Assembly (NCBI RefSeq): GCF_004320535.1
Contig: NZ_SIHY01000001.1
Coordinates: forward strand, 186,001 to 250,000
DNA from: Arthrobacter sp. S41
GTDB lineage: Bacteria; Actinomycetota; Actinomycetes; Actinomycetales; Micrococcaceae
Reading direction: 5' to 3'
Length of the DNA: 64,000 nt
Shown piece after piece: positions 43,604 through 51,095 of this stretch (the first letter of the stretch is position 1; each line of letters starts with the position of its first letter). The notes under the pieces are model-generated. The model was not told where the DNA came from. It ran no database searches and saw only the letters and a program-made list of their open reading frames with translations. Both the position numbers and the translations under genes were made by a program.

Positions 43604-44965
43604 TTAGAGCCAACCGGGAAGTACCAGCAGCGCCCAAGCCAAGATTGGTCCTGCAACAACGATGATGCCGCCGTAGCCAAGCACCTGCTTGTAGAACCGG
43701 TCCTTGTCGGTGCCTTCCGGAGCATTGGCAAGAACCAGCGCACCGTTGGTAGAGAAGGGCGAGACGTCAACAACGGTCGAAGCGATGGCCAACGCGCAGA
43801 TCAATCCGGTAGCGCTGATTGATCCGCTGTCAAGGAATGGAATGGCCAGTGGAATCAATGCTGCCAAGATGGCGGTGGAGGACGCGAAGGCGGAGACCAC
43901 AGCGCCGATGTAGCAAATCAGTAGCCCGGCGAGCAATGGTGCCCCAAGGTTGGCCACACCGTCAGAAACGTACTTGATGGTTCCGGCTTCTTCCAGGACA
44001 CCAACAAAGGTGAGCATGCCGCAGATGAGCAAGACGGTAGACCAGCTGATCTTGTTGACGGCACCCTTTTGTGCAGCCGGGTTGACCAGTGCGAGGAAGA
44101 CAGCGATGGTGATCGAAACAAATCCAACATCAACCTTGAAGCCCAGAGCGATTACTGCCAGGGCGATCAATCCGATGATGGTCATCATCTGGCCAAAACG
44201 CTGGCCCGGAGCATGCGGAGCGGCACCGTCGCCAGCTGGGTCGCGTGGTCCGTAGGTTCCCGAGCCACTGGCCTTGAAGTCAACGTCTGCCGCATGGGCA
44301 CCGGCAGAAACGCTTAAGCGTGCTTCGGCAACACGTTCAGCAATTGCACCAGCGCGCTGGCCGGCAAGCTTACGTCCACCCAAAACGAGGAAGAGGACAA
44401 TGGCGATGGCCAGGTTGAAAATAAAGCTGGTCAGGAACAAAGCGGTCGGGCTGAATTCAAAACCGGCCTTGTCGATCAGGCCGTTGACGATGACGCCGTA
44501 GACGGCGATAGGGGAGAAGCCGCCGGCCTGGGCGCCGTGTACAACGAGCATGCCCATCATCAGTGGGTTGATCTTGTAGCGCTGCGCGAAGTTCAAAGCG
44601 ATAGGTGCGATGATCGCAACCGCCGCTGGGCCCAAGGCGCCAATGGCGGTGATGGCTGCGGTGATGACAAACATGACCCAAGGAATCAGCGCAATGCGGC
44701 TGTCCACCAGTTTCACGGCTCTGTCCACCAAGATATCGATGGTGCCGTTATTTTGGGCTATGGCAAAGAGGTAGGTAACGCCTACCAACGTTAAGAACAG
44801 ACCGCCAGGGAAACTGGCGAGAATTTCTTTGGAATCCATGCCAAGGAAAAGAGTGCCGAGCAGGAATGCTCCGACGAAGGCCAGGGCCCCCATATTGATG
44901 GGGAACATTGTGGCGACGATGAACATCACCGCCAGAATGATGATGGAAACTAATGCGACAGACAT
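43604..44965 (-). CDS. MatC-type dicarboxylate (malonate-like) carrier, SLC13/IT superfamily
   Basis: 453 residues with about twelve membrane segments. The N-terminal domain (SVALVSIIILAVMFIVATMFPINMGALAFVGAF, and the ILASFPGGLFLTLVGVTYLFAIAQNNGTIDIL segment) matches the MatC_N dicarboxylate-carrier family. A helical core with PAAVAIIAPIAL and GAQAGGFSPIAVYG follows, with a soluble loop at about 215-260. ATG at 44963-44965 has AGGA 9 bases upstream; the longer frame to 45025 is rejected. First gene of the MatC-CaiB-carboxyltransferase operon, 44 bases before CaiB. Probably imports malonate or a related dicarboxylate. Confidence 0.85.
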   Translation of the reverse strand: MSVALVSIIILAVMFIVATMFPINMGALAFVGAFLLGTLFLGMDSKEILASFPGGLFLTLVGVTYLFAIAQNNGTIDILVDRAVKLVDSRIALIPWVMFVITAAITAIGALGPAAVAIIAPIALNFAQRYKINPLMMGMLVVHGAQAGGFSPIAVYGVIVNGLIDKAGFEFSPTALFLTSFIFNLAIAIVLFLVLGGRKLAGQRAGAIAERVAEARLSVSAGAHAADVDFKASGSGTYGPRDPAGDGAAPHAPGQRFGQMMTIIGLIALAVIALGFKVDVGFVSITIAVFLALVNPAAQKGAVNKISWSTVLLICGMLTFVGVLEEAGTIKYVSDGVANLGAPLLAGLLICYIGAVVSAFASSTAILAALIPLAIPFLDSGSISATGLICALAIASTVVDVSPFSTNGALVLANAPEGTDKDRFYKQVLGYGGIIVVAGPILAWALLVLPGWL

Positions 44966-45011
44966 GTGGAATATCCTTTTCGTGGTGGCCGCAAAGCGAG
45001 GTAGTTTGTAT

Positions 45012-45025
45012 GTGACGAGCGTCAC
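45012..45025. promoter_or_regulatory. Dyad in the divergent MatC/GntR promoter region
   Basis: GTGAC-GAGC-GTCAC, perfect 5-bp arms, 47 bases upstream of the MatC start. TTGACTTGACA lies on the minus strand around 45062-45072 as a -35 candidate. The dyad may be the FadR-type regulator's site. Confidence 0.4.
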
Positions 45026-45118
45026 TGGCTCACTGGCCTAGCCTCCTAGACTCTGAGTGTCTTGTCAAGTCAATTTTCGGTGTAGGTTGGTGCTAAGAAA
45101 CATCAAAAAGGAGTGAAC

Positions 45119-45829
45119 ATGGCTGAGATCCAGAAGCCTAAGGGCTTTGCCAAAGTGCAGCGCCCTAGGCTTTATGAACAGCTCATGCAGCAGATCCTGG
45201 CCTTTGTGGAACAAGAGCAACTCGGGGCCGGTGACCACCTGCCAGCTGAGCGAGAATTAGCAGACCAGCTTGGGGTTTCCCGAGCAACGTTGGCTCAAGC
45301 GCTTGTGGCGTTGGAGGTCTTGGGCGTCATTGACGTAAAGCACGGAACCGGTGCCGTCTTGGTGTATCGACCGAGTGTGGCCACAGTGTTGCGGGAGCTA
45401 CGCGAACACGAAAATAGGCTTCCCGAAATTGTCGAAGCCCGAAGCACCCTCGAAGTGAAGTTGGCATCGCTGGCGGCCGAACGACGTACCGAAGAGGACC
45501 TCAAAAGCATCAACCAAGCCCTGGATGTCATGGGTGAAGAAATTGCTAATGGCGGCCGAGGTGAGAAGGGTGACGAACTTTTCCACGAGGCAATTACGAG
45601 GGCCGCAAAGTCTGCGGTTCTACAGAAGCTGATGACTTTTATTTCCGAGATGGTGCTAGAAACGCGTCTGGAATCTCTGGGTCAGCCCGGGCGTCCGGAG
45701 CGGTCTTTGGAGTCGCATCGGAAAATTGCTGAGGCAATCCGAGATGGTGATTCTCAGGGTGCTGCGGTTGCGATGCAAGAGCACATCGAGATGGTTTCCG
45801 ACGTTGCGTTGCTTAAGGATCTTTCCTAG
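45119..45829 (+). CDS. GntR-family regulator, FadR subfamily
   Basis: 236 residues. wHTH about 15-78 (RPRLYEQLMQQILAFVEQ, LPAERELADQLGVSRATLAQALVALEVLGVID) and an all-helical FCD domain (EIVEARSTLEVKLASLAAERR, DELFHEAITRAAKSAVLQKLM, ESHRKIAEAIRDGDSQGAAVAMQEHI) with the His and Asp/Glu metal-type ligands of that domain. ATG at 45119 preferred with GGAG 5 bases upstream. Divergent from the MatC operon, which it very likely represses until the dicarboxylate or its CoA ester is present. Confidence 0.93.
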   Translation: MAEIQKPKGFAKVQRPRLYEQLMQQILAFVEQEQLGAGDHLPAERELADQLGVSRATLAQALVALEVLGVIDVKHGTGAVLVYRPSVATVLRELREHENRLPEIVEARSTLEVKLASLAAERRTEEDLKSINQALDVMGEEIANGGRGEKGDELFHEAITRAAKSAVLQKLMTFISEMVLETRLESLGQPGRPERSLESHRKIAEAIRDGDSQGAAVAMQEHIEMVSDVALLKDLS

Positions 45830-45927
45830 GTCAGCGGGTTGTTGAGTATCTAATGCCGGCGCAGATCCAGACGGTCACCTGATTCGGATTTAGCGCGCGG
45901 GCTACAGCTCCACGTGCTTCAAACGCG

Positions 45928-45976
45928 AAGACTCCCGTGGGATAACGAGATGACGTTGTCTCACAGGAGTCTTTTC
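45928..45976. terminator. Bidirectional terminator between GntR and hpaD
   Basis: AAGACTCC/GGAGTCTT arms (45928-45935 with 45966-45973) with inner GATAACG/CGTTGTC pairing, followed by TTC on plus. The two genes converge here. Confidence 0.7.
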
Positions 45977-45987
45977 AATGTTGTGGC

Positions 45988-47097
45988 CTATACCTGGTTG
46001 CCCAGCTTGAAGCCCTTCGACGGCTCACCTCGGTAGGTGCCGTCTTCATCTTTTTCGCGAGTGTAGGAGAAGCCGTCGGCGCCGACGGTCACCGCCATCT
46101 CCGAGTCATCGGTGCGGGCGATGACTTCCTGAACGTTGCCGTCCAGATCCAAGACTTTGGAAGCTTCGGTGTACCAGGACGGTACAACCGGGTTGCCCCA
46201 CCAGTCGCGGCGCTGGTTATCGTGCACATCCCAGGTGATGACCGGGTTGTCTGGATCGCCGGTGTAGTAGTCCTGCGTGTAAATCTCGATGCGGTGATCA
46301 TCTGGATCCAAGATGTACAGGTAGAACGCATTGGAGACACCGTGACGGCCTGGGCCGCGCTCGATGCGATCCGAGATGCGCAGTGCACCCATCTTGTCGC
46401 AGATCTGAATGATGTTGTGCTTTTCGTGAGTGGAGAAAGCTACGTGGTGCAGACGTGGTCCATCACCACCGGTGAGCGCGGTGTCATGCACGGTACCCTT
46501 ACGCTGCATCCAGGCCGCGTAGGTGGTGCCTTCTTGGTCCTGAATGTCCTCGGTGACGGTGAAGCCCAAGTTTTCCAGGTACTTACGTCCGCGGGGCACA
46601 TCTGGGGTGACCTGGTTGAAGTGGTCCAGACGAACCAATTCTCCAGCCGAGTACAGGTCGTAACGCATGTGTAGGCGCTCAACGTGGGTGGTTTCGAAGA
46701 AGAACTCGTAAGGGAAGCCCAGTGGATCTTCCACACGCACGGCGTCGCCGATGCCCTTGACGAAGCCTTCTTTGCGGCGTTCGGTGCGACAGCCCAGTTC
46801 CTTGTAGTAAGCCTCGGCCTTATCCACTTCTTCGGTGGAGCGTACACGGAATGCCATCGCTTTGAGCGCTGCCACCGGCCCCTTGGTGAGTACCAAGTTG
46901 TGGTGAATGAATTCCTCGAAGGAACGCAGGTAGATCTGGTTCTCATCTTCATAAGAAACATGAAGGCCTAGTACGTCCACGTAGAACTTGCGCGAGGCGG
47001 CCAGGTCGGTGACCACCAGTTCGGCGTAGGCGCAGCGCAGAATATCCGGCGCTGGAAGAGAAGGGGTAGGGATTGGGTTAGAAATCTCTTTGCTCAT
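45988..47097 (-). CDS. hpaD: Homoprotocatechuate (3,4-dihydroxyphenylacetate) 2,3-dioxygenase
   Basis: 369 residues. Very close in sequence to the well-studied Fe-dependent homoprotocatechuate 2,3-dioxygenase of Brevibacterium fuscum (about 365 residues). Long blocks such as EAYYKELGCRTERRKEGF and HEKHNIIQICDKMGALRI are virtually the same, by memory. Metal ligands map to His159 (RLDHFNQV), His218 (RLHHVAF) and Glu271 (HRIEIYTQ); the second-sphere acid/base His is His204 (GTVHDTAL). Type I extradiol cleavage of 3,4-dihydroxyphenylacetate to 5-carboxymethyl-2-hydroxymuconate semialdehyde. ATG at 47095-47097 follows AGGAG. Last gene of the homoprotocatechuate operon. Confidence 0.97.
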   Translation of the reverse strand: MSKEISNPIPTPSLPAPDILRCAYAELVVTDLAASRKFYVDVLGLHVSYEDENQIYLRSFEEFIHHNLVLTKGPVAALKAMAFRVRSTEEVDKAEAYYKELGCRTERRKEGFVKGIGDAVRVEDPLGFPYEFFFETTHVERLHMRYDLYSAGELVRLDHFNQVTPDVPRGRKYLENLGFTVTEDIQDQEGTTYAAWMQRKGTVHDTALTGGDGPRLHHVAFSTHEKHNIIQICDKMGALRISDRIERGPGRHGVSNAFYLYILDPDDHRIEIYTQDYYTGDPDNPVITWDVHDNQRRDWWGNPVVPSWYTEASKVLDLDGNVQEVIARTDDSEMAVTVGADGFSYTREKDEDGTYRGEPSKGFKLGNQV

Positions 47098-47131
47098 GTT
47101 GTTGCTCCTTTGCAAACAATCAAAGTACGAG

Positions 47132-48625
47132 TTAGACGCCGAACTTAGGGGAGTGGGCTTCGTTCAGGGTGATCTGGATGGACTGTTGAGTGGTGTAGAA
47201 GTCCACCGAACGGTAGCCACCTTCGCGTCCCAGACCCGAAGCCTTCACACCGCCGAATGGGGTGCGCAGGTCGCGGACGTTGTTCGAGTTCAGCCACACC
47301 ATGCCGGACTCGATCTGGTGCGCGAAGTTGTGCGCGCGCTTCAAATTGGAAGTCCATACGTAGGCGGCCAGGCCGTACTTGGTGTTGTTGGCCAGCTCCA
47401 GCGCTTCCTCGTCGGTGTCGAACGGGGTAATGGCTACCACTGGGCCGAAGATTTCTTCCTGGAAGATCTGTGCATCAGGGGCGACATCGGCGAAAACGGT
47501 AGGGGCAACGTAATTGCCCTCTTCGAAGCCTTCGGCACGGCCGCCACCGGCCAGCAGGCGGCCTTCCTTCTTGCCGATTTCGATGTAGCTCATGACCTTC
47601 TCGAAATGCTTAGGGTGCACCAGCGAGCCGACCTCGGTCTTCGGATCGCTTGGCAGGCCCACACGGATGTTTTTGGCGCGTTCTGCGAACTTGGCAACAA
47701 AATCATCATAGATATCGCGCTGGACCAGCACGCGGGAGCCGGCGGTGCAGCGCTCGCCGTTCAGCGAGAACACGCCGAAGACGGTGGCATCCAGGGCCGC
47801 ATCCAAATCAGCGTCGGCGAAGACCACTGCCGGGGACTTGCCGCCTAGCTCCAGGGACAGGCCCTTGAAGAACGGGGCAGCCGCGGTGGAGATGGTGGCG
47901 CCGGTGGAGGAATCTCCGGTGAAGGAAACCAGTGGCACATCTGGGTGCTTGACCAGGTAGTCTCCGGCCACAGAGCCGGAGCCGAAGATCAGGTTAAAAA
48001 CGCCTTCAGGCAGGCCTGCTTCGCGGAAGATCCCAGGCCACAGGCCAGCAGAAAGTGGCGTGTAGCTGGCAGGCTTCATCACCACGGAGTTGCCGGTAGC
48101 GATGGCCGGAGCGAGCTTCCAAGATTCCTGCATGAACGGAACGTTCCATGGGGTGATCAGTGCGGCCACGCCAATTGGCTTGCGGTTCACATAGTTCATC
48201 TGGCGCCCTGGCACGCGGAAGGAATTATCTACCTGAGCCACGATCAGGTCAGCGAAGAAGCGGAAGTTCTCTGCCGCCCGGCGGGCCTGACCCTTGGCCT
48301 GGGTGATAGGCAGACCGGAGTCGTAGGACTCAAGCAGAGCCAACTCGTCATCGCGGGACTCAACGATGTCAGCGATCTTATGCAGTACCCGCGAACGTTC
48401 GCGCGGAAGCATCTTGGACCAAGGTCCTTCCTTGAAGGCCTTCTTGGCGGCAGCGACTGCCAGATCCACGTCTTCTGGCTGAGCAGAAGCTGCGGTGGCG
48501 TAATTCTGATTGGTGACCGGTTCTTGAACGTCGAAGGTTGCTCCGCCTTTGGAGTCAACAAATACGCCGTCAATGTAGTGCTGCAGGTGAGTTGGCAGGT
48601 GTTCTGGTACGAAGTGCTTGCTCAT
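47132..48625 (-). CDS. hpaE: 5-carboxymethyl-2-hydroxymuconate semialdehyde dehydrogenase
   Basis: 497 residues, ALDH superfamily. Catalytic Cys293 (NGERCTAGS), general base Glu259 (LELGGKSP), Asn161 (TPWNVPF) and cofactor Lys184 (VVMKPAS). Located immediately upstream of hpaD in the same operon, which fixes the substrate as the ring-cleavage semialdehyde (HpaE); by sequence alone it could also be a betaine- or hydroxymuconate-semialdehyde dehydrogenase. NAD-dependent; gives the dicarboxylate that enters the isomerase/decarboxylase branch. Confidence 0.92.
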   Translation of the reverse strand: MSKHFVPEHLPTHLQHYIDGVFVDSKGGATFDVQEPVTNQNYATAASAQPEDVDLAVAAAKKAFKEGPWSKMLPRERSRVLHKIADIVESRDDELALLESYDSGLPITQAKGQARRAAENFRFFADLIVAQVDNSFRVPGRQMNYVNRKPIGVAALITPWNVPFMQESWKLAPAIATGNSVVMKPASYTPLSAGLWPGIFREAGLPEGVFNLIFGSGSVAGDYLVKHPDVPLVSFTGDSSTGATISTAAAPFFKGLSLELGGKSPAVVFADADLDAALDATVFGVFSLNGERCTAGSRVLVQRDIYDDFVAKFAERAKNIRVGLPSDPKTEVGSLVHPKHFEKVMSYIEIGKKEGRLLAGGGRAEGFEEGNYVAPTVFADVAPDAQIFQEEIFGPVVAITPFDTDEEALELANNTKYGLAAYVWTSNLKRAHNFAHQIESGMVWLNSNNVRDLRTPFGGVKASGLGREGGYRSVDFYTTQQSIQITLNEAHSPKFGV

Positions 48626-48702
48626 GGCAATTCCTTTCGTGCTCGGTGATGATGGTGATTCCGGCGTTAGTGCCGGTGTGTCAGAAGAATTTCTTGTGAG
48701 GA

Positions 48703-49374
48703 TCAGATGGCGCTGGGCTCCATGCCCGCGGCCTTCAAATAACTGTTCAGCGTGTGGGCTCGGTGCTCACGGCAGGCAGCTTCGATCTGAGCAGGGGTTG
48801 CATGGCCTTCAATCAAATCCAGTAGCGCGTCGTGTTCCTTGACCGATTCGCGGGCACGGTACGGGATGTGTGTGAAGCTGCTGGCACGCATCGCTGCAAG
48901 TCGGCGCCATCCGCGCTGCACTAGATCAAGAATGTGCGGGTTGGGGCACTGGCCGTAGAGCAGCTGGTGGAACTCGGTGTTCATGCGGGTGAAAGCTACC
49001 GGATCAAAATCTTCCAAGCATTGACGCATTTTTTCGTTCAGCGCTCGGGCCTTGGACAGCCACGCGGCGTCCATGGCATCGGCGGCTAGCGCGGTTGCCG
49101 CAGGCTCAATAATCATCAGCGTCTGCATGGTGTGCAGGTAGAGGGTGGAATCAACCTGGGCCACCGTGGCTCCGACATTTCGAGTGAAGTGAACTAGCCC
49201 TTCAGCTTCTAGCCGGCGAATTGCTTCGCGTACCGGTACTACCGAGCAGCCAAGTTCTTCGGCAATAGTGCCAAGCACCAGACGGTACCCGGGGGAGTAG
49301 GCGCCGGTGTTGATTCGCTCTGAAACCAGTTGGTAAGCGACCTCGGACTTCGAAGCAGTCATTAGAGTGACCAT
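48703..49374 (-). CDS. GntR-family regulator (FCD-type) of the homoprotocatechuate operon
   Basis: 223 residues. wHTH about 8-75 (EVAYQLVSERINTGAYSPGYRLV, AEELGCSVVPVREAIRRLEAEGLVHF) then an FCD-like helical domain (RMNTEFHQLLYGQCPNPHIL, KEHDALLDLIEGHATPAQIEAACREH). Start set at ATG 49372-49374 because GGAG lies 8 bases upstream; it overlaps the FAH-RraA gene end by 13 bases. Embedded in the catabolic operon, so it regulates its own operon, probably at the palindrome ATCGTATACGAT near 50.91 kb. Inducer unknown, presumably a pathway intermediate. Confidence 0.9.
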   Translation of the reverse strand: MVTLMTASKSEVAYQLVSERINTGAYSPGYRLVLGTIAEELGCSVVPVREAIRRLEAEGLVHFTRNVGATVAQVDSTLYLHTMQTLMIIEPAATALAADAMDAAWLSKARALNEKMRQCLEDFDPVAFTRMNTEFHQLLYGQCPNPHILDLVQRGWRRLAAMRASSFTHIPYRARESVKEHDALLDLIEGHATPAQIEAACREHRAHTLNSYLKAAGMEPSAI

Positions 49375-50864
49375 GAATCTAGCTCCGGGCATCCTGCTTC
49401 TTGCCAAGCGTTGTACTTGGCTTTCCACTCAGCATTCATTGGGAACAGGCCTTCAATGCCGTAGCCACGTTTGACCATGGCGAAAATGAATTCATCATTG
49501 GACTCGGTGACTACCGCTTCTGCGGCAACTTCTTGAACCATTGCTGGTGGGATGACCACAATGCCGTCTGAGTCTGCAACGATCACATCGCCTGGCTGGA
49601 CTGATACGCCACCGCAGGCCACGGTGATGTCTTTGTCCCAAGCCACATGTTTGCGCCCCAACACTGCTGGGTGGGCGCCGTTGTAGAAGACCGGGATATC
49701 TAGGTTGGATACCGCGTCAAGGTCACGCACACCACCATCGGAGATGATGCCGGCTGCACCAAGCTGCTGAGAGCGCAGGGCCAAAATATCGCCCAAGGTG
49801 GCCGAACCAGTCTCCCCGCGGGCTTCCATCACAAGAATTTCGCCGTTATTCAGTGAGTCAATGGACTGCTTCTGAATGTTGTAGCCGGCACCGTGAGCTT
49901 TGAAGAGATCTTCACGGTTGGGGATATAACGCAGGGTGCGGGCGGTGCCGATCACGCGTTGCATGCCCTTGGTGGCACCTGGTACTTCGATGTTCACGTT
50001 GTTCAGTCCGCGCTTGCGCAAAGTGGCGGACAAAGTGGCGGTAGCAACCGAGGCGAGTTGTTCGCGCACCGAGTCGGTGAGCACGTCTTTGCCGCTGATC
50101 ACTGGTGGCAGGCCGGCCGAAGCACGGTCACCGTACGCGTCTTCCTTGTCTTGTTCGGTGAGCTTTGGCTGGTTTCCGAAAGGCGCAAAAGCTGAAGTTC
50201 CCTCGGTAGCCGTGGTCTTAAGCTTTCCGGTGGTGGTGCCGGTGATCAGATCAGTGACCTCAACCTCGACCACATCGCCTGGGAAGAAGACGGTAGAGCC
50301 GGCAGGGGTGCCAGTGAGGATGATGTCTCCTGGCCGCAGGGTCATCTGTTGGGAGAGATCAGCGATGATTTGTGCAAAGGAGAAGAGCAGTTCTGAGGTG
50401 GAGGCGTCCTGCGCGAGCTGACCGTTAACCCAGGTTTGAACGCGTAGCTTAGCCGGATCCAGTGAGGCCGCTTCCAACAGGCTGGGACCAACTGGTGTGT
50501 ATCCGTCACCGGACTTAGAACGGATATTGGATCCCTTGTCGGCGTACTTCATGTCATGGACACCGAGGTCGTTAGAAGCAGTAACCCAACCAACGTGGCT
50601 CCATGCGTCCTGAACCGAAACACGGCGGGCAGCGGTGCCGATGATCAGTGCGATTTCGCCTTCAAAGGCCAAGAGCTCGGTGCCGGCAGGTCGCTCAACA
50701 CTTCCGTTGGTGGCAGCTAAGGAGCTTGACGCTTTCATGAAGTAACTAGGGAACTTCGGGGTGCGCCCGCGCTGGGCTGCACGCGAGGAGTAGCTCAGGT
50801 GAACAGCCAGAACTTTACCTGCCTGAGCGAAGGTCTGATCGGTTACTGGAACAGTAGTGGTCAC
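49362..50864 (-). CDS. FAH-family isomerase/decarboxylase fused to RraA/HMG-aldolase-like domain
   Basis: 500 residues from the GTG start. N-terminal FAH domain (about 10-225) with metal ligands Glu68, Glu70 (FEGEIALIIG) and Asp99 (ASNDLGVHD), and TGTPAGST near its end: HpaG/HpcE-like 2-hydroxyhepta-2,4-diene-1,7-dioate isomerase. C-terminal domain (about 265-480) is RraA/4-hydroxy-4-methyl-2-oxoglutarate aldolase-like: SDGGVRDLDAV with Arg380-Asp381, GATKGMQRVIGTA, GRKHVAW. The usual HpaG fusion is FAH-FAH; here the second domain is from the RraA family, known for oxaloacetate decarboxylase/aldolase chemistry. GTG preferred because AGGA lies 9 bases upstream; ATG at 50888 has none. First gene of the operon. 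Confidence 0.85.
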   Translation of the reverse strand: MTTTVPVTDQTFAQAGKVLAVHLSYSSRAAQRGRTPKFPSYFMKASSSLAATNGSVERPAGTELLAFEGEIALIIGTAARRVSVQDAWSHVGWVTASNDLGVHDMKYADKGSNIRSKSGDGYTPVGPSLLEAASLDPAKLRVQTWVNGQLAQDASTSELLFSFAQIIADLSQQMTLRPGDIILTGTPAGSTVFFPGDVVEVEVTDLITGTTTGKLKTTATEGTSAFAPFGNQPKLTEQDKEDAYGDRASAGLPPVISGKDVLTDSVREQLASVATATLSATLRKRGLNNVNIEVPGATKGMQRVIGTARTLRYIPNREDLFKAHGAGYNIQKQSIDSLNNGEILVMEARGETGSATLGDILALRSQQLGAAGIISDGGVRDLDAVSNLDIPVFYNGAHPAVLGRKHVAWDKDITVACGGVSVQPGDVIVADSDGIVVIPPAMVQEVAAEAVVTESNDEFIFAMVKRGYGIEGLFPMNAEWKAKYNAWQEAGCPELDSWSL

Positions 50865-50893
50865 CGTTGATCGTCCTACTTTCGTCATGGATC

Positions 50894-50919
50894 ATGTCGT
50901 ACATCAAATCGTATACGAT
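50894..50919. promoter_or_regulatory. Tandem palindromic operator of the homoprotocatechuate operon
   Basis: ATCGTATACGAT (50908-50919) is a perfect 12-bp palindrome; ATGT-CGT-ACAT (50894-50904) directly precedes it. Located 30-55 bases upstream of the GTG start of the first gene. GntR-type (FCD) repressors bind short palindromes of this kind. Confidence 0.7.
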
Positions 50920-51017
50920 CAGTGTGCGCTGAATCTCAATGACTGTCAAGCGCGTTAATTAAAGCAACAAAAAGATTGGCTGCTAGGGCCGAAGATCCCG
51001 CGGCGTGAAGCCAAAAG

Positions 51018-51060
51018 TAAAGGCGCCGTTCAATGAAAATTTCATTGAACGGCGCCTTTA
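51018..51060 (-). terminator. 20-bp perfect hairpin at the end of the MacAB-like operon
   Basis: Perfect 20-bp stem (51018-51037 with 51041-51060), loop AAT, 35 bases beyond the permease stop. The minus-strand tail is TTTACTTTT, suiting termination in that direction. It also isolates the homoprotocatechuate operon. Confidence 0.9.
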
Positions 51061-51095
51061 AATGATTCTCTGTTCGGCTTCAAACCACGGCCGGA

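Noticed and set aside
47090-47848. Plus-strand open frame of 252 codons antisense to hpaE and the hpaD start
   Set aside because: Antisense shadow of hpaE with no recognisable motifs. The translation is an inverse-codon pattern of the real protein.
47945-48649. Plus-strand open frame of 234 codons antisense to hpaE
   Set aside because: Wholly antisense to a clearly real ALDH gene. No domain pattern or ribosome binding site; a composition-driven shadow.
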